Shown here in pieces: positions 47,201 through 58,700 of a stretch of 64,000 bases of DNA. How positions within the stretch are numbered: position 1 is the first letter of the stretch; every line of letters starts with the position of its first letter. A program made the position numbers and the translations under genes. The notes below the pieces were generated by a model. The model worked only from the letters and a program-made list of their open reading frames with translations. It was not told the DNA's origin and made no database searches. Source of the DNA: Apus apus (lineage: Eukaryota > Chordata > Aves > Apodiformes > Apodidae); assembly GCF_020740795.1 (NCBI RefSeq), contig NC_067286.1, positions 429,990-493,989 of the forward strand, written 5' to 3'.

Positions 47201-48223
47201 ACTGTCCCATCACTTGGCTGATCCACGTGCAGCAACTTCAGGCCCCTGTGTCTGCACCCAGGAGCCAACAGCTCAGCCCATCTCCCTCCTTCCATGGAGA
47301 CTGTAGATCCTGTGGGTCTGGGCTCTGGAAGGCAGGATGTGTTATCTCTGTGTCACCTTTCTCCAGAAACCTGCTGGCTGGTGGGGGAGAATGTAAATAA
47401 TGAAAAAGTGATACTCTCCAGCTCTTGTCTTTCAGGAAAGATCTGGTCCGTGTGGAGGCCACTGTGATTGAGAAGACAGAGTCGTGGCCAAAAATCAACG
47501 TGCGCTTTTGGAAGAGGCACAACTATGAAAGGAAGAAAAGTAAGATGGAAAGGGGACAGAGCTTCACTTGGTGCTGGATCCGGGAGGGGGAGGCACCAGA
47601 AGCCAGGGCAGTGCCTGGGCAGGGAGGCTCCTTCACCATGTCCCCAGGCCCCTCATGGCACAGCACACCTTTCCCTGCACCTTTCAGGGTGCCTTCATAT
47701 CCCGTGGTTAGAGAGCCTTGCAAAACACCTCCCTGGCTAAAGGTACCCTGGGCAGAAAAGCCCTCTTGTTCTTAGTCCAGAGCCTTAAATATTGGATATG
47801 TAATCCCAGGTATTAGCAAGATGTACCAGTATCCTGTGGCAGGCTTCTGGATTACCATGGCCCCTTCTCAGGTGTGACTGAGAGAGGGAGAGAAATTTTG
47901 ACTTTTTTTTAATGGAATGGACTCTAAAGCCTTGGCCAGGTTGAGCCAGTCCCGGGGGAGCCCTGCCCAGACCTCCTGCTCGTGCTGGTGTGCCAGGTCC
48001 TGCCCAGGTGGCAGCATCTGCCAGCCCAGTCCCTGCCCAGAGCCAGCTCTCTGGGGCTGCTGGGACCAAACCAGCAGGAGCCTCCCAAAAGGTAAACAGC
48101 AGTTCTGTGCTCTTAGCTGATCCTGTTTCCTTTCCCCTCTCTTTTCACTCTTTTTCAGTCATCATCCACCCACAGACCGTCCTGCGGATAAACACCATAG
48201 ACATTTTCCCCTGTCTGTCCTGA
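35261..48223 (+). CDS. MRPL21: MRPL21, mitochondrial large-subunit ribosomal protein bL21m, 7 coding exons
   Basis: The joined exons (555 nt) give 184 aa; human has 205. The first 25 or so residues ([20 protein letters not shown]) are Arg-rich and amphipathic, typical of a mitochondrial targeting peptide. [12 protein letters not shown] matches human exactly. The bL21 fold occupies about aa 57-184, with [26 protein letters not shown] and [15 protein letters not shown], ending [15 protein letters not shown]. The protein binds 16S rRNA in the mitoribosome large subunit. All six introns are GT-AG and phases agree. It shares its promoter with IGHMBP2, as in mammals. Confidence 0.97.
35283..36490 (+). 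other. MRPL21: MRPL21 intron 1
   Basis: 1.2 kb GT-AG intron. Its first 200 bp continue the CpG island, and any IGHMBP2 transcript that starts upstream of the 42-bp gap would begin here. A CR1 fragment follows. Confidence 0.8.
35475..35638 (+). mobile_element. CR1 LINE 3' fragment, GC-rich and diverged
   Basis: CR1 phrases are recognisable: GGCCCAGGCTGCCCGGGGCA, GAGTCCCCATCCCTGGGCGG, GAGGGACACGG and TTTTCCAACCCAAACCGTTC, then CATGA at the 3' end. It is sense to MRPL21. Confidence 0.85.
36491..36551 (+). CDS. MRPL21: MRPL21 coding exon 2 (aa 8-28)
   Basis: 61 nt from CCTGCAG to GTAATG, encoding [19 protein letters not shown], the hydrophobic/basic part of the targeting peptide. Weakly conserved in sequence; supported by phase and character. 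Confidence 0.85.
36552..37695 (+). other. MRPL21: MRPL21 intron 2
   Basis: 1.1 kb GT-AG intron, GC-rich; no repeat recognised. Confidence 0.8.
37696..37781 (+). CDS. MRPL21: MRPL21 coding exon 3 (aa 28-57)
   Basis: 86 nt from TTCGCAG to GTAAGG, encoding [17 protein letters not shown], nearly identical to human. Confidence 0.96.
38115..38218. repeat. 31-bp direct repeat, 73-bp offset
   Basis: AGCCAGCAGGAGCAGTTGGC then TGGTGGGCACA occurs at 38115 and again at 38188 without mismatch, suggesting a recent local duplication. Confidence 0.85.
40664..41004. repeat. 17-bp pyrimidine-rich minisatellite, about 20 copies
   Basis: Units CTCCCTTCCCTGCCCTG and CTCCCTGCCCTGCCCTG alternate in blocks, then shorten near the 3' end. 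The array stops about 14 bp before the exon 4 acceptor AG, so it forms the polypyrimidine tract of that splice site. It also generates long spurious open frames on both strands. Confidence 0.97.
41019..41182 (+). CDS. MRPL21: MRPL21 coding exon 4 (aa 57-111)
   Basis: 164 nt from TTGGCAG to GTGCGT, encoding [20 protein letters not shown] and GDRIRLEK, the core of the bL21 barrel. The acceptor CAGAAG is a NAGNAG-type site. Confidence 0.97.
41183..42625 (+). other. MRPL21: MRPL21 intron 4
   Basis: 1.4 kb GT-AG intron; no repeat recognised. Confidence 0.8.
42626..42678 (+). CDS. MRPL21: MRPL21 coding exon 5 (aa 112-129)
   Basis: 53 nt from CCACAG to GTAAGA, encoding [17 protein letters not shown], matching human VLLVGADNFTLLGKPLL. 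Confidence 0.97.
42679..47435 (+). other. MRPL21: MRPL21 intron 5
   Basis: 4.8 kb GT-AG intron, the longest of the gene. It contains an island at about 46010-46300 that looks constrained. A 234-codon open frame at 43650-44354 has no recognisable protein features. Confidence 0.8.
47436..47539 (+). CDS. MRPL21: MRPL21 coding exon 6 (aa 129-164)
   Basis: 104 nt from TTTCAG to GTAAGA, encoding [18 protein letters not shown] and a basic rRNA-contact segment. Confidence 0.97.
47540..48158 (+). other. MRPL21: MRPL21 intron 6
   Basis: 619 bp GT-AG intron; nothing else recognised. Confidence 0.8.
48159..48223 (+). CDS. MRPL21: MRPL21 coding exon 7 and stop (aa 164-184)
   Basis: 65 nt from TTTTTCAG to a TGA at 48221-48223, encoding the conserved end [19 protein letters not shown]. 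Confidence 0.97.
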
Positions 48224-48279
48224 TGGGCTGATCAGGAGTTGAGCAGCTTCCCTTGGTTTGTGCCTCAGGCAATTGTGGA

Positions 48280-48285
48280 AATAAA
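48280..48285 (+). terminator. MRPL21: MRPL21 polyadenylation signal (AATAAA)
   Basis: Canonical AATAAA 57 bp past the stop codon, giving a very short 3' UTR of about 80 nt. Confidence 0.85.
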
Positions 48286-48305
48286 CCTGCCTTGTCACTG
48301 GAAGG

Positions 48306-51300
48306 TTCTGGACTTCGTGCTGTTGGTGGGAATGGAAACCTAGATGTAATTCCTTTTCAACAAAACAAAACAAAAAAAAAGACAACATGAAATATTTTTT
48401 TAAGCTGTTATTTCTGCCTTGATGGTGTTTATTGGTCAGGAGTTTTGAAGAACCTGGGATCCACTGCTTGTTGTCAGGCTGTTTGGTGCCAGCTGGGTCT
48501 GCCCCTGCCTGCCTCTGTGTGCTGCAGGAGCTCAGGCTCAGCTGTGTCCCAAAAACACCTGGAGCTTCACTGGTGGTGGGAGAAAAGGGCCGTGGGTCCC
48601 AGCCCCAGAGGTGAGGCCTGAGCCTGGAGGGCAGAACCTGTGTAGAATTTGTTGATTGAAGCTGCTGTTGCTGTGCTCAGTGACTGGTGTCCCTGCAATT
48701 CTCCTGTCCTGGGGCTGTTGGTGCCTTCAGGCTGAGCAGGGGGGCTTGGGGGACTGGGCTGGTCTGTGGCTGTGGGTTGGCATGCAGGGGTGGCAGGGAA
48801 CCCTCCTGGCACAGTCTGTTCCCATGGGATGTGGAAGCAGCATTGGCAGCTGGAGCCTTTGTAGCAGGGACCTCCTGGTCCCTCTGAGCTTCTGGAGGCC
48901 TGGGAGTGCTGGGGCTGGGAAGCAGCCTGCACAGCTTGGCTCTGAGAGGGGAGGGGGAATTTTCTGTTCTTCCTGGTTATGGAAAAACACTTGAGAATAA
49001 CAAGAGAGACTTCAAGGCTCAGGAATACGGGAAGAAGAGTCCAGTGTCAGTTCAAAGGAAAAGGCAAGTCGAGCTGTAAAACTGGTCCCCCCCTGAAAGA
49101 AAAAGCCCTTGGGAAATGTAATTCTAACCCAAGTGAGATACTGTGTGATGGGAGGGTGAATTCACAACTTTTTGAGGGGAGAAAAATGCAGGGTGGGAAA
49201 ATTCAATATTGGGAAGTCCTGAGTTTTGTTTCGAAAATGTTACAATACAAAATTCAGCAAAATACCCAGGTTTTAATGAAATGAGGCATTCAGACTGAGG
49301 CAAAAGGGGGTTATTTTTTACCTTTTCTTCAGGGGAATTTAGAGACAAAGTGTTTTGCCATTCAAGTGGAAGCAGAAATCCCCAGCTCTTCTCCAGAGTG
49401 AAATCACAAGTCCCCGTCTGGCTTCACACGGGGGTGGCTGCTCGTGATCCTCCCTGGCTGCTGGGGCTGGTTTGCCACTCACACAGTCAGAGCAGAGGTT
49501 TCTGAACTTTTCCTTTTTTTCTTCTAAGCACTGATTCGTAGTGGAAATGTATCTGTTAGGACAAAACATCTTGTTGGACAGCAGGTCTGATCAGGGGGGA
49601 ATCTGAGATGCTTTGCCCAGGGTCTTTACGGCTGAGTGAGGAGCAGGGCTGGCTGCTGCCAGCTCCTCCAGGGCACAGCTGCCTGCGTGTCCCTCATCTC
49701 TGAGCCCCCCAGGGCAGCAGCCAGGCTTGTGCTGCTCTTTGGATCCTGGAGGTACCCTGAGGACCCCCCTGGCCCCCTCTGTGCCAGCGAGGGGAGGTGT
49801 TTCCCCAAGCCCTCCTGGTGTGCACAGGAACCCATGTCAGCCCAGCCCTGACCTCCCCTGCGCCCTTTGGAGACCACAGCACCTCCGTTCCTCTGTGGCT
49901 GCAGGGTGGGTTTTTTCCTCCCCCTCAGATCCAGAGGCTTTCAAGAGCTGGATTTGGAGCGAGGTTGCAATCATTGAAAGGCTAAAGCTGCTCTCCCAAA
50001 CCCTCCAGTGGGATGTGGTGGCCACAGCTGCTTCCAGGTGCTTGGATTGGGGTTTTGTGTCCTGACAACAATGTGATCATCGTGATTGAAGGGGAAACAG
50101 CCTGAGCCTGTCAACCCACAGGACAGCTTTCTGTGGTGTGCAGCCAGAGCTCTGTCTGGACAAGTTTTAAATTACCTCCGTGGTGGGGTTCCTCTTCCTT
50201 GCCTTGGCAAGTTGTTCAGTGCTCAAAAATAAGCTTCCTGAGCAAAGCCATTTCTCACAGCATGAGGGCTTCCCGTGGTGAGGAGCTGTTGTTTGTGCAG
50301 CCCAGTGAGGTGTGACAGACCCTGTCCCTTCTCCTGCACAGGCAGCTTCTGCAGGAGACCAGAAGTGCAGGAAACTCTCTCCTTGGGACCCCAGGGCCAG
50401 CAAAGGGATTCAGCAGCTGGGTCTGATATTGGGGTCAGCATCACGTTCCCGTGCTCTGCTGCTCCAGGAGCTGCAGCGTCTGCCCTGAGAAGGGGCAAGG
50501 CAGCTTGAAAAGTTCTTTGGACGAGCTGTTGGGGCTGCTGGGGTGCAAGGGAAGTGCTGTTTGTGTGCCCCTCGGTGTGTTTTTGCATCTTTGAGCTCTT
50601 CCCTGCAGCCAGATTTATTTTCTCGGCAGGATCAGGCCGCGCTTTGGCCGCGCCTCGAAGCACACTTTGGTGGTTAGAAATCTGCAGCAGCCGGAGTGTA
50701 GCACCGGGAACCTGCCTTGCTTTGAGCCCTCTTGCACTGGAGGTTTTCTTTTTCCAAAAAAAGAACCCCTTCATTAAGGAGAGAAAGGGAATGCTTCCCT
50801 GCCAGCTCCGGCAGCCCGCGGGGAGCGGCTGGGCAGGCAGCCTGGGTGTCAGCAGGCGCTGGGGCCTTTCAGCTGCTTTCTCTCTCCCTATTTATAGGAC
50901 GCGGAGGAGACAACTGGGATCCGTGTCCCTGCTCCCGCCGTGTCGCTGCCCGGCTGCTGCAGCAGCCCTTGCCCAGGGTTTGCTCCTGGCAGGGGCAGAG
51001 CGAGCCTGCGGGGAAGGGAGAGAGGAGAGGGCCCCGGGGGTGCTGGGAGCTGCCTGCCGGCTTTGCTGTAGCAACCGCAAACATGTTTATTGACAGGGCT
51101 GCATGGCTCCAGTTCTGTTCTTGGAGAGCGCTCCCCACGGCCCCCACCAGCCCTAACACTCACCACACGAGCTGGCAGCCCCGTCCCAGCAGGAACAACG
51201 TTTGTGAGTCGCTGGTGAGGGACAATTAACACGAGGTGTGAGCTGGAAACACGGGTCCTGAGCCCTTCGAGATCAGCTAAACTTTGTGGGACCAAAGCTG

Positions 51301-54300
51301 TGCCAGACCTTGGTCATTTTATAAAACAGGGTGCAGGCTCTGAAGGTGGCTTGGAATTGAGCTGGTTTCTGTGTAGATCTTTGAGCATCCCACACCTTCC
51401 CAGCATCTCACGGGAAGAGAAGGAACTGGCTTTTATTTTGTCTTCCCTTTCCAAATAAAACCAAACACACCACTTCTTTCTCTCAGAAGCAGCAAAGCTC
51501 GGGGGGGATTTGGGAGCTCTCAAAATAGCCAACCATCTGGCAGGGACTTGGTTTGGACCAAGGTCTGGGACTACCATGATCTCAGGCTACAGCCTGAGGT
51601 GTTTTGGTTCCTCGTCTGCTTTAGGCCAGCTTTTTATTTCTCCAGGATTGTGTTTGCAGGGACATGATTCATGGGTGCCTTTGGCCCCTTTCCCGGCACA
51701 GGCTCCACATCTTTCAAAAACTGCAAGTATGGAATAGCCTGACCACAAATATTTCAACAGAAAACAATATCTACTCCACCTACTTCCATCTGGCTCCACC
51801 ACAGGTGCCTTGTGATGCTGGAGGTGGCTTATTCAGCGATCGCGGGTGATAAAGTCATGTTTCCATCGTCATCCAGCTGAAAGGTCCTCAGCAAACCTGG
51901 GGCCACGTCGGCACCAGAGCTGGATCCACGTGTGGGAAGACACGTGTGGCTTCCCCACCATGCCAAGGAGATCTGTGCCTGAGGTGAGTGGGAGTTTCTC
52001 CAGGTAGTCCCCAGATGTGCAGTCAGGGATATAAACCCCCCCGGCTATGGGGCCCAACCCAACCTTTTCCTGAAGAAAACAAGGATACATGTTTCTGTGG
52101 TGTCTCTGAAGTGGTTGGAGTTGAGTTGGAAGGTCACAGTGGTCCCATCCAGCTGCTCATGAGCAAAGGCTTTGAAGGTTGCAGAGCTGTTTTCTCTCCA
52201 AGAGGTGTTTTTTGGCTCCTCACCTCAGCAGGAGGGTCTGCAGCAGAACGGGGCTGTCTAGTGATGCCCAGGGCTGGAGGTGAGCACCACACCCTGGATT
52301 GCAGCACTCTGGTTTGGTGACTTCAATGCAGGGTGAAAAAGAAACAAATTTACACCAGTTCTGGTCTAGGTCAGTCTGCTCCTGCCCCTGTTCTGGAGAT
52401 CAGTGAAACACCACAGTGTCTTGGAGGGAGAGAAGGAAGCTGGATGCAAGCTGGCCAGGGATGTTTCTCCTCCTAAGCTCTGCCCTGGGCTAGCTAAGGT
52501 ATCATTACTCTGCACTTGGCTGGTTTTAGACATTTACCACCAAAAAGTGTTTGGGGTGGACTCTGCTGAATGCTGCTTTCTGTCCTGAAGACTAAAGAAG
52601 TACAGGAGGTGGAGTGGACCTGGATGGAAGTGCCACCTCTCCCACGCCTCCTCTGTGGGCCCTGCTGCAAGGGCAGTGCTCTCTTCCAGGAACACTCGTG
52701 TGTCACAGAGCAGGTTTGGCCAGAGCTGCCCTGGATGTGTGGGAAGTGTCTGGGTGTGCTGCTGGGTTCTCCAGCAGGAGCCCGTAGAGGTCTAGAGCAG
52801 GAGCTCAGGGAGGGGCAGGGACAGGAGAGGGGCAGCTCCCTAGAGCTCTGGTCCCTGAGCTCCACAGACTTCGCTGAAGAGCTGACAGATGCTTTCTCCA
52901 TGCTGAGACCATCCACATGGATCTCCTGTATGGTTTCTTCTGTGTAGGAGGGGGCTGAGCCTTCCCTGCCCTCAGTCCCCTTCCGTGAGACCTTGTTGGG
53001 CTTTTGATGTCTTTGGAATGCTCAGCTGTACCGTGGCTGATCAAAAGCAACACAAGAGGGGACCTGGATGGGCAAAGGACCTGTTCTGGAGGACACTCTC
53101 TCACTAAGTCCAGTTTAAAAGGCCTCTTGAGAGAGCCCCAAAGTCCAGCCTGGGGTCTCATCACTTGACATCATCGCAGGGCTGTGATTTTTTAAAAATC
53201 TTTTTCCTCAATACTGGAAGAAAAAGACAAGACAGCCCCATTTTCTGTGCTGGTGCAGAGGCCTCTGAGCAGAACAGCTCAGCACGGGTGGAGGTTCCTG
53301 ATGTTCTGAGGTGCAACTAGAAGCAGCTGCAGATCCGTGCCCTGCCGCTGGCACCAGAGTTGAGGCAGGTGTTGATGTGTGGGGTGGGGCTGCCCGGGCT
53401 CCAGCACCACAGGAGGCTGCAGTGCCAGCTCCAGGGGCAGCTCCTGCTGCCAGAGAATCTGCGCAGGGGTGATCAGAGCCGCCCCTGGGAGCAGCAGCCT
53501 CGTTACTCTGGGCCCCTCCAGCAGGGCCCTGCCAGCTGCTTCCTGCCTCCCGAACTGCAAGGGTTGGTTTCCAGTGAAATGTGACCAGGTTTTGTCACAA
53601 CGCTTGCAGGAAAAGATGTTTTTTTCTACAGCTTCTCCCTCCTGGCTTTGGCTGAAATCGGGGACCGTGTTCAAAATGGTATTGAGGAGGGACAGGGGAC
53701 TTGGTTGCAGACATCTCATTTCCTTAGGAAATTGGGCTAAAAATAGGAAAGGAACATAAAGGAGGCTTCTTTTTCGTGACAAACCACCCCCCTTCCCCAG
53801 CTGGGAATCGGCTGTTGTCCCGAAATTGGCGGTTTATTGCTCTTGCTGTGGTCTTCTGGGCTCCAGATGCAGCCACGCAGGGGACGTGTCTCGTCAGCTT
53901 CGGAGAAGTGGTTTGGGAACATGGTTGTGGTGCAGCCACATGTGGGGGAGCACATGGCAGCACAGGAGGGCAGGATGGGTAAGGTCTGCTTGTTCCCCTC
54001 TGGGCTCCCTGGGGACAGTCCCTGTGTCCCCACAGGACCACACAGGCCAGCAGAGCTTTGCCCTGGCAAATGCCCTGGATAACCCTCCTCTGGGTCAAGG
54101 TGAGACACCCACCCGGGCACTAGCTGTGTGCTCGTGTCCCCTGAAGCCACCAGTGATGTTTGTCCCCTGCTGCCACTAGACATGTTTGCCTCTGACACAC
54201 GATAAGGACTATAAATACCAGGCTGGTTTCATCTTACCTTGAGCAGCATCCAAGGTGGCACAGAGGGTCTGGGCTCTGCTGCGAGCGAAGTTACCCGAGA

Positions 54301-54880
54301 TGGTCAGGGAATGAGATCTCCATGCCAGAGAAATTACTGAAGCCTTTGGAAAAGCCACTGAATCCCTGGCAGAGGGGTTGGCTGCTGCTCCAGGCCCTTG
54401 CTGAGGTCTGGGGTGTGCAGAGCTGGTGTCTCCCCTGCTGGTGCCCCGTGGGTGAGCCCTGGCCTGCAGTTTGCTGGTCGGGATGTTGCAGGGCTTCTCC
54501 CTTTCAAGTGCTCTGTGCACCCACCACCCTCCCCACCCCCCGTGCCCCTCTGGCTGGAGCAGTTAGAGGTGACCTGTGCCCACCCGTGTCACAGCCCCAG
54601 CCCCGGGTGGGGACCAGCCCTGCCGTGCTGCTGCACCGGAGCACACGGGAATTCTGGCTCCGGGCCTGATGTCGAGCCTTGGCTCTGGAATGCCGGTGGG
54701 GATTTAGCCGCTGGTTTGTGCGGATCCGGGGCTCCCCCCTTGCCGTGCTGGCATGCTTTGGTGAGGACCTGAAGGATGGGCCGAGGGGAGAGGCTGGGGC
54801 TGAGCCCACCTGCCGTGTCTTTGCTAACTCGTCCTGCACACGCAAGTGGCCGAAGATGAGATGGTGACTCCAGGCAGGGA
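48306..54880. other. Intergenic region between MRPL21 and the RERG-like GTPase gene
   Basis: About 6.6 kb. No convincing coding exon. Features noted are an A-rich run near 48362-48380, a GC-rich block with a TATA-like TATTTATAG at about 50889 and a FOX-like TGTTTATTGAC near 51084, and another TATA-like box (CTATAAATA) near 54209. A promoter of an unseen non-coding transcript cannot be excluded. Confidence 0.6.
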
Positions 54881-55720
54881 CTTGGGGACAGGCAGCCCCC
54901 CCGACCGCGTTTCCCCCCTCTGAGGACGGGTTGCACCTCTCCTCCCCTCCGCCCCCTTTGAGGCGAGCAGCTCTCCGGGCCAGCAGCTGCCTTCCCTTTG
55001 GCGGAGGGTCCCGGCCAGAGCCCCCCGGGAGCTGCCGGCATGAGGGGAAACTGAGGCACGGTGCCCGGAGGGCCAGCCTCCTCCGGGACGAGGGACCGGC
55101 CGCCGCTGCCCGGGCGAGAGCAGGAGCAGGAGGAGGAGGAGGAGGAAGGGCAGCAGCTGGGACCGCCTGCCCCCAGCCAGGGCTGAGCCCGGCCCCCGGG
55201 GCGGAGCCCGCGGGGCAGCGCCCGGCGGAGCGGGGAGCGCCCGGCGGAGCGGCGGCCCCGTTCCCGTTCCCGGGATGAGCTTCCCGCGGCCCCTCCGCCG
55301 CTCCGTGAGCCTCAGCCCGGCCCGGACCCTGCGCCTCGTCGTGCTGGGGCAGAGCGCCGTGGGCAAGACAGGTAGGACCGGGCCCCCCTGAGTCCCCTTC
55401 GCATTCCCCCGTGTTGCCCCCAGCGTAGCCTCCTCCATCCCCTCTGCAGCCCCCCTGCAGCCCCCCAGCATTCCCCCCGGGCCCCCCCAAGCCCCCGGCT
55501 GTCCCCCGGGAGGAGGGGTCGGGCTCCCGGGGTCCAGCGGCGCTGGGCAGCGGGGCCGGGGGGGCAGTTTCTAAAAGCCGGGATGGGGAGTGAGTTTCCC
55601 CGGGGCATCACCCGAGCGGGACCCCCGAGCTCGTTCTGTCGCGGGGCAGCGAGTTTCCATCCTCCGGAGGTTTAGCTGTGGGCGCTTCGCAGCCAGGGGC
55701 TGATCCCGAGGGGATTTTCC
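54880..55720 (+). promoter_or_regulatory. CpG island promoter and 5' UTR of the RERG-like gene
   Basis: Strongly CpG-rich block surrounding the first coding exon, with an AGG run at about 55128-55148 and no clear TATA box. An upstream open frame starting at 54931 ends in a TGA that overlaps the CDS start (ATGA, 55275-55278); it matters only if transcription starts before it. Confidence 0.7.
55275..55371 (+). CDS. RERG-like GTPase coding exon 1 (aa 1-33)
   Basis: 97 nt ending at GTAGGA. It encodes a Ser/Arg-rich leader (MSFPRPLRRSVSLSPAR) and beta 1 plus the P-loop, LRLVVLGQSAVGKT. No in-frame upstream Met is better placed. Confidence 0.93.
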
Positions 55721-58700
55721 AGCCCAAAGCGGTCCAGCTGGGTCAGGGTGGGATGTTGGTGACCGCGGGAGCTTCGGGACCCAAAGTCGAGCTCAGGTTT
55801 GTGCTTTAGCCCTCGGAGTCGCCAGTGCGACTCGTAGCGAAGGGGATGGTTTGCAGAGCCTCGTGTTACAGCCCTGCCTTGAGTTTTCCTTCAGGAAAAA
55901 CTCGCTTTCCCTGCACTTCGCTCGCTGCTCTGCGCTTCAGGAGGATTTGGGATGCTGCGCTGGGAGCACCTGAGCTTTCTTCTTCGCCCTCATTCGCGCC
56001 CGGGGATCACCCTTCCACCCCTTCCTGCTCCTCTCTGCCAGCCCGGGATGCTCTGCGCAGCCTCTGGAGCGCGGGGAGCGGGGCTGGAGCTGCCGGGCAC
56101 TGGTGGGAAAACCTGCGTGTCCGCCAGGGAGCAGCGATCCGCCCGGAGCTCGGGGGGACACAGGCGTGTCCCTGGGGACAGGACAATGTCCTGCCGGCTT
56201 GTCCCCCCGGGAAGGAACAGCCTTTAAAGAGGCTGCAGCCGTGGCGGCTCCTCCGGGCTGGCGGGCGGCAGCTTTGGCTCCTGGGGCCGTGGAAGTTGTG
56301 TTTCCATATACAGTAACCGGCGAGTCCCTCCTGCCCGGCGCTGGTGGGAATCACCGTTTCTCTGGTTCAGTTCAAGGAGGCGACTCCAGGTCTCGGTTAG
56401 GAGCCCAGCAGCGGGGAGCACGGGAAGGCAGCTCAGCTCTGGGGGTACCCAGAGCAGGCCGGGGGGTCCCACATGCCGTGTTTGCCCTGAGTCCCTGTGA
56501 GCAGAGGGAGCCAGGAGCTGGACGCGGCCTCCGGGCCCTTGGGCGCATCCCTGCTCCCCCGGCACCGACCCCCCCCGGCAGCGCCGGGTGCCCCCGCGGG
56601 CACGCGAGGGGCTCTTGCGCCTCTTCCGTGGGGCCCGATCATGCCGAGGGGCTTCAGAGGTTCCCCCAGCAGGTTTGTCCCCGGTGCCCTCCTCGGTGGC
56701 TCCCAGGGCTCGGGGCCGATGGCAGGGTGTGCCTGGGGTGGGCTCAGCTCCCCGCAGCCCTCACGCCCTTCATCGAGGCTTTTCCTGTCCCCTCGGGCTG
56801 TGACAGTGACACGGGCCGTGAAGCCAGGGCAGAGGGAGGGAATGGACACCTGGCTGGTGCAGAGCGAGCGTGCCAGGGAGCAGGGAGCAGCGGCCGGGAG
56901 TGACTGGCACATGATTCCCCCTGGGCTGGCAGCCATCCCGGCTCAGGGCTGTCCCTGTCCCCTTGGGTGCTGTCCTGCACCTTCTCTTCCGCAAAGGGAC
57001 GATGTCACCTTCACTGTGCTGTGCCAGAGCCGCGGGGGCCGGCTGCCAGGGGCGAGGAGACATCCGAGTGCTTTTCCCCCAGGACAATGCCCAGGATCAC
57101 AGAGCATCTGGTCTGAGGGACCTGCCATGAGATGCGAAGAAGGAGGCAGCGTGGCTGGAGCTGCCGCAGGGCTGGGATGGGAGGATGGGCTTGGGGGGGT
57201 GGTGCTGGTCCCTGGGCAGGGGAGACAGGATGCGATGGGTGGGGACCCCTGTTTTGGGGAGGGGGAGCGAGGTGGAGGTGAAGGTGGGTTTCATTCGAAC
57301 CTATCCTTGAGCTGCCGAGCCCCTCCTGGTCCTGGTGGGGTGCGAGGGGACCCCACACTGGAGCATCACCGGGAGCTGTGGTATCCGGCCCCTCGGGAAG
57401 CAGAAGCCGGGCTGGGGGGAGCCGAGGGTGTGAACAATCCAAAGAGCAACTGAAATCCAGGCAGCTGCAAAAGGAGGGAGAAAACCCCTCAGTTCTCGCA
57501 AGAGAGTTTGATTCTTTGGAGCAGTTTGGAAATGAAGATGCGACGATCCGAGGTCCCAGATCCTCGGAGCGAGGATGTGCTCGGGTGCAGCCCCGTGGCC
57601 AAACCCCACCGGCAGGTTGGAGCTTTGTCCGGGGCTGCAGCAGAAACGGGGCAGCACGGGGGGGCCTGGGGCTCGGGGCGGTCCGGGGGGGACCCGTCCT
57701 GTCCCTGCACAGGTTGGCAGCGCATCCAGCCGTCCCGCCGTCATCCCTAGAGACCGAAGTGAATATAAAATCTACCCTCTCCGCTGCTTCAGCTTTCAGC
57801 TAACCCTTTCTGAGGTTACTTCTGGTCAAGATGGGGGAAAGAAAAAAAAATGAAATCATTCCTTATAAGGCCGCTGGATGTGCTGCTGCCTCCGCCCGCG
57901 GCCGCCGCTGCCCCCGGCAGCTCCGCCTGCTCCTGCGCTCCAGCCAGTTCCTAATCAATGTCCTTGGCTCCTCTTCTCATCCGTCACCATGTGCTCCAGG
58001 CCTGGGTGCTGCCTCACACGACAGAGAACCAGGTGCTTCCAGAAACCGAGCCAGACTTGGTAATTTGGTTGCCTCTTTGAAGGTGCTGACAGATCCTTCC
58101 TGCGGGATCCTGGGGGATCTCCACAGAGCAGTTTTGCTGAGTGACATATTTGTTCCATCAAATCCCTTCTCTGAGGGGCAGGGTTTGAAGCCCAGAGGCT
58201 GTTTGGAAGGCAAGAGGCTGGTGAGTACCCCGAGCAGAGGGGGGGGAAATGAAGCTGGCTTGGTGGCATCTCACCAACAGCCTGGGATTATCTCACCAGC
58301 AGCCTGGTAGCATCTTGCCCACTTTCACGAGTGCCAGACTCCTCGTGTCATCTTCCCGTGCCACCCAGGGTGCTGGCCTGGGGCCCACGATGTCCTGCAG
58401 TGGCCCTGGGGCTGCTGCAGTGCCCGGGAGGGCTTCCCTGTGTGCCAGCTCTGGAGCAGGGAACCATGACAAACCAGGGCAGGGACAGGTGCAGTTTTGT
58501 GGCCCTTTGGCCACTCTGGGGACATTTAGCAAAGCTGGATCCTCTGTTAGCAGGTGACAGGAACACTCTAGCTGCCTCTCTGCCCCATTCAGACCAGTCG
58601 GATTTTCAGCACCTCCCAGTTCCTTCATTACTGTCAAATCCTTTGCTTTCCCCCCCTCCCCGGTGCCCATCCCTGGCTGAGCCGCAGCCGTCCCTGCCGT

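Noticed and set aside
52570-52947. 125-codon open frame in the intergenic gap with several Cys and acidic residues
   Set aside because: No family recognised and no splice partners or conserved motif seen; length is compatible with chance in GC-rich DNA.
56103-57453. Overlapping 266- and 318-codon open frames in intron 1 of the RERG-like gene
   Set aside because: GC-rich, Gly/Pro/Ala/Arg-dominated, with no motif; typical chance frames near CpG islands.
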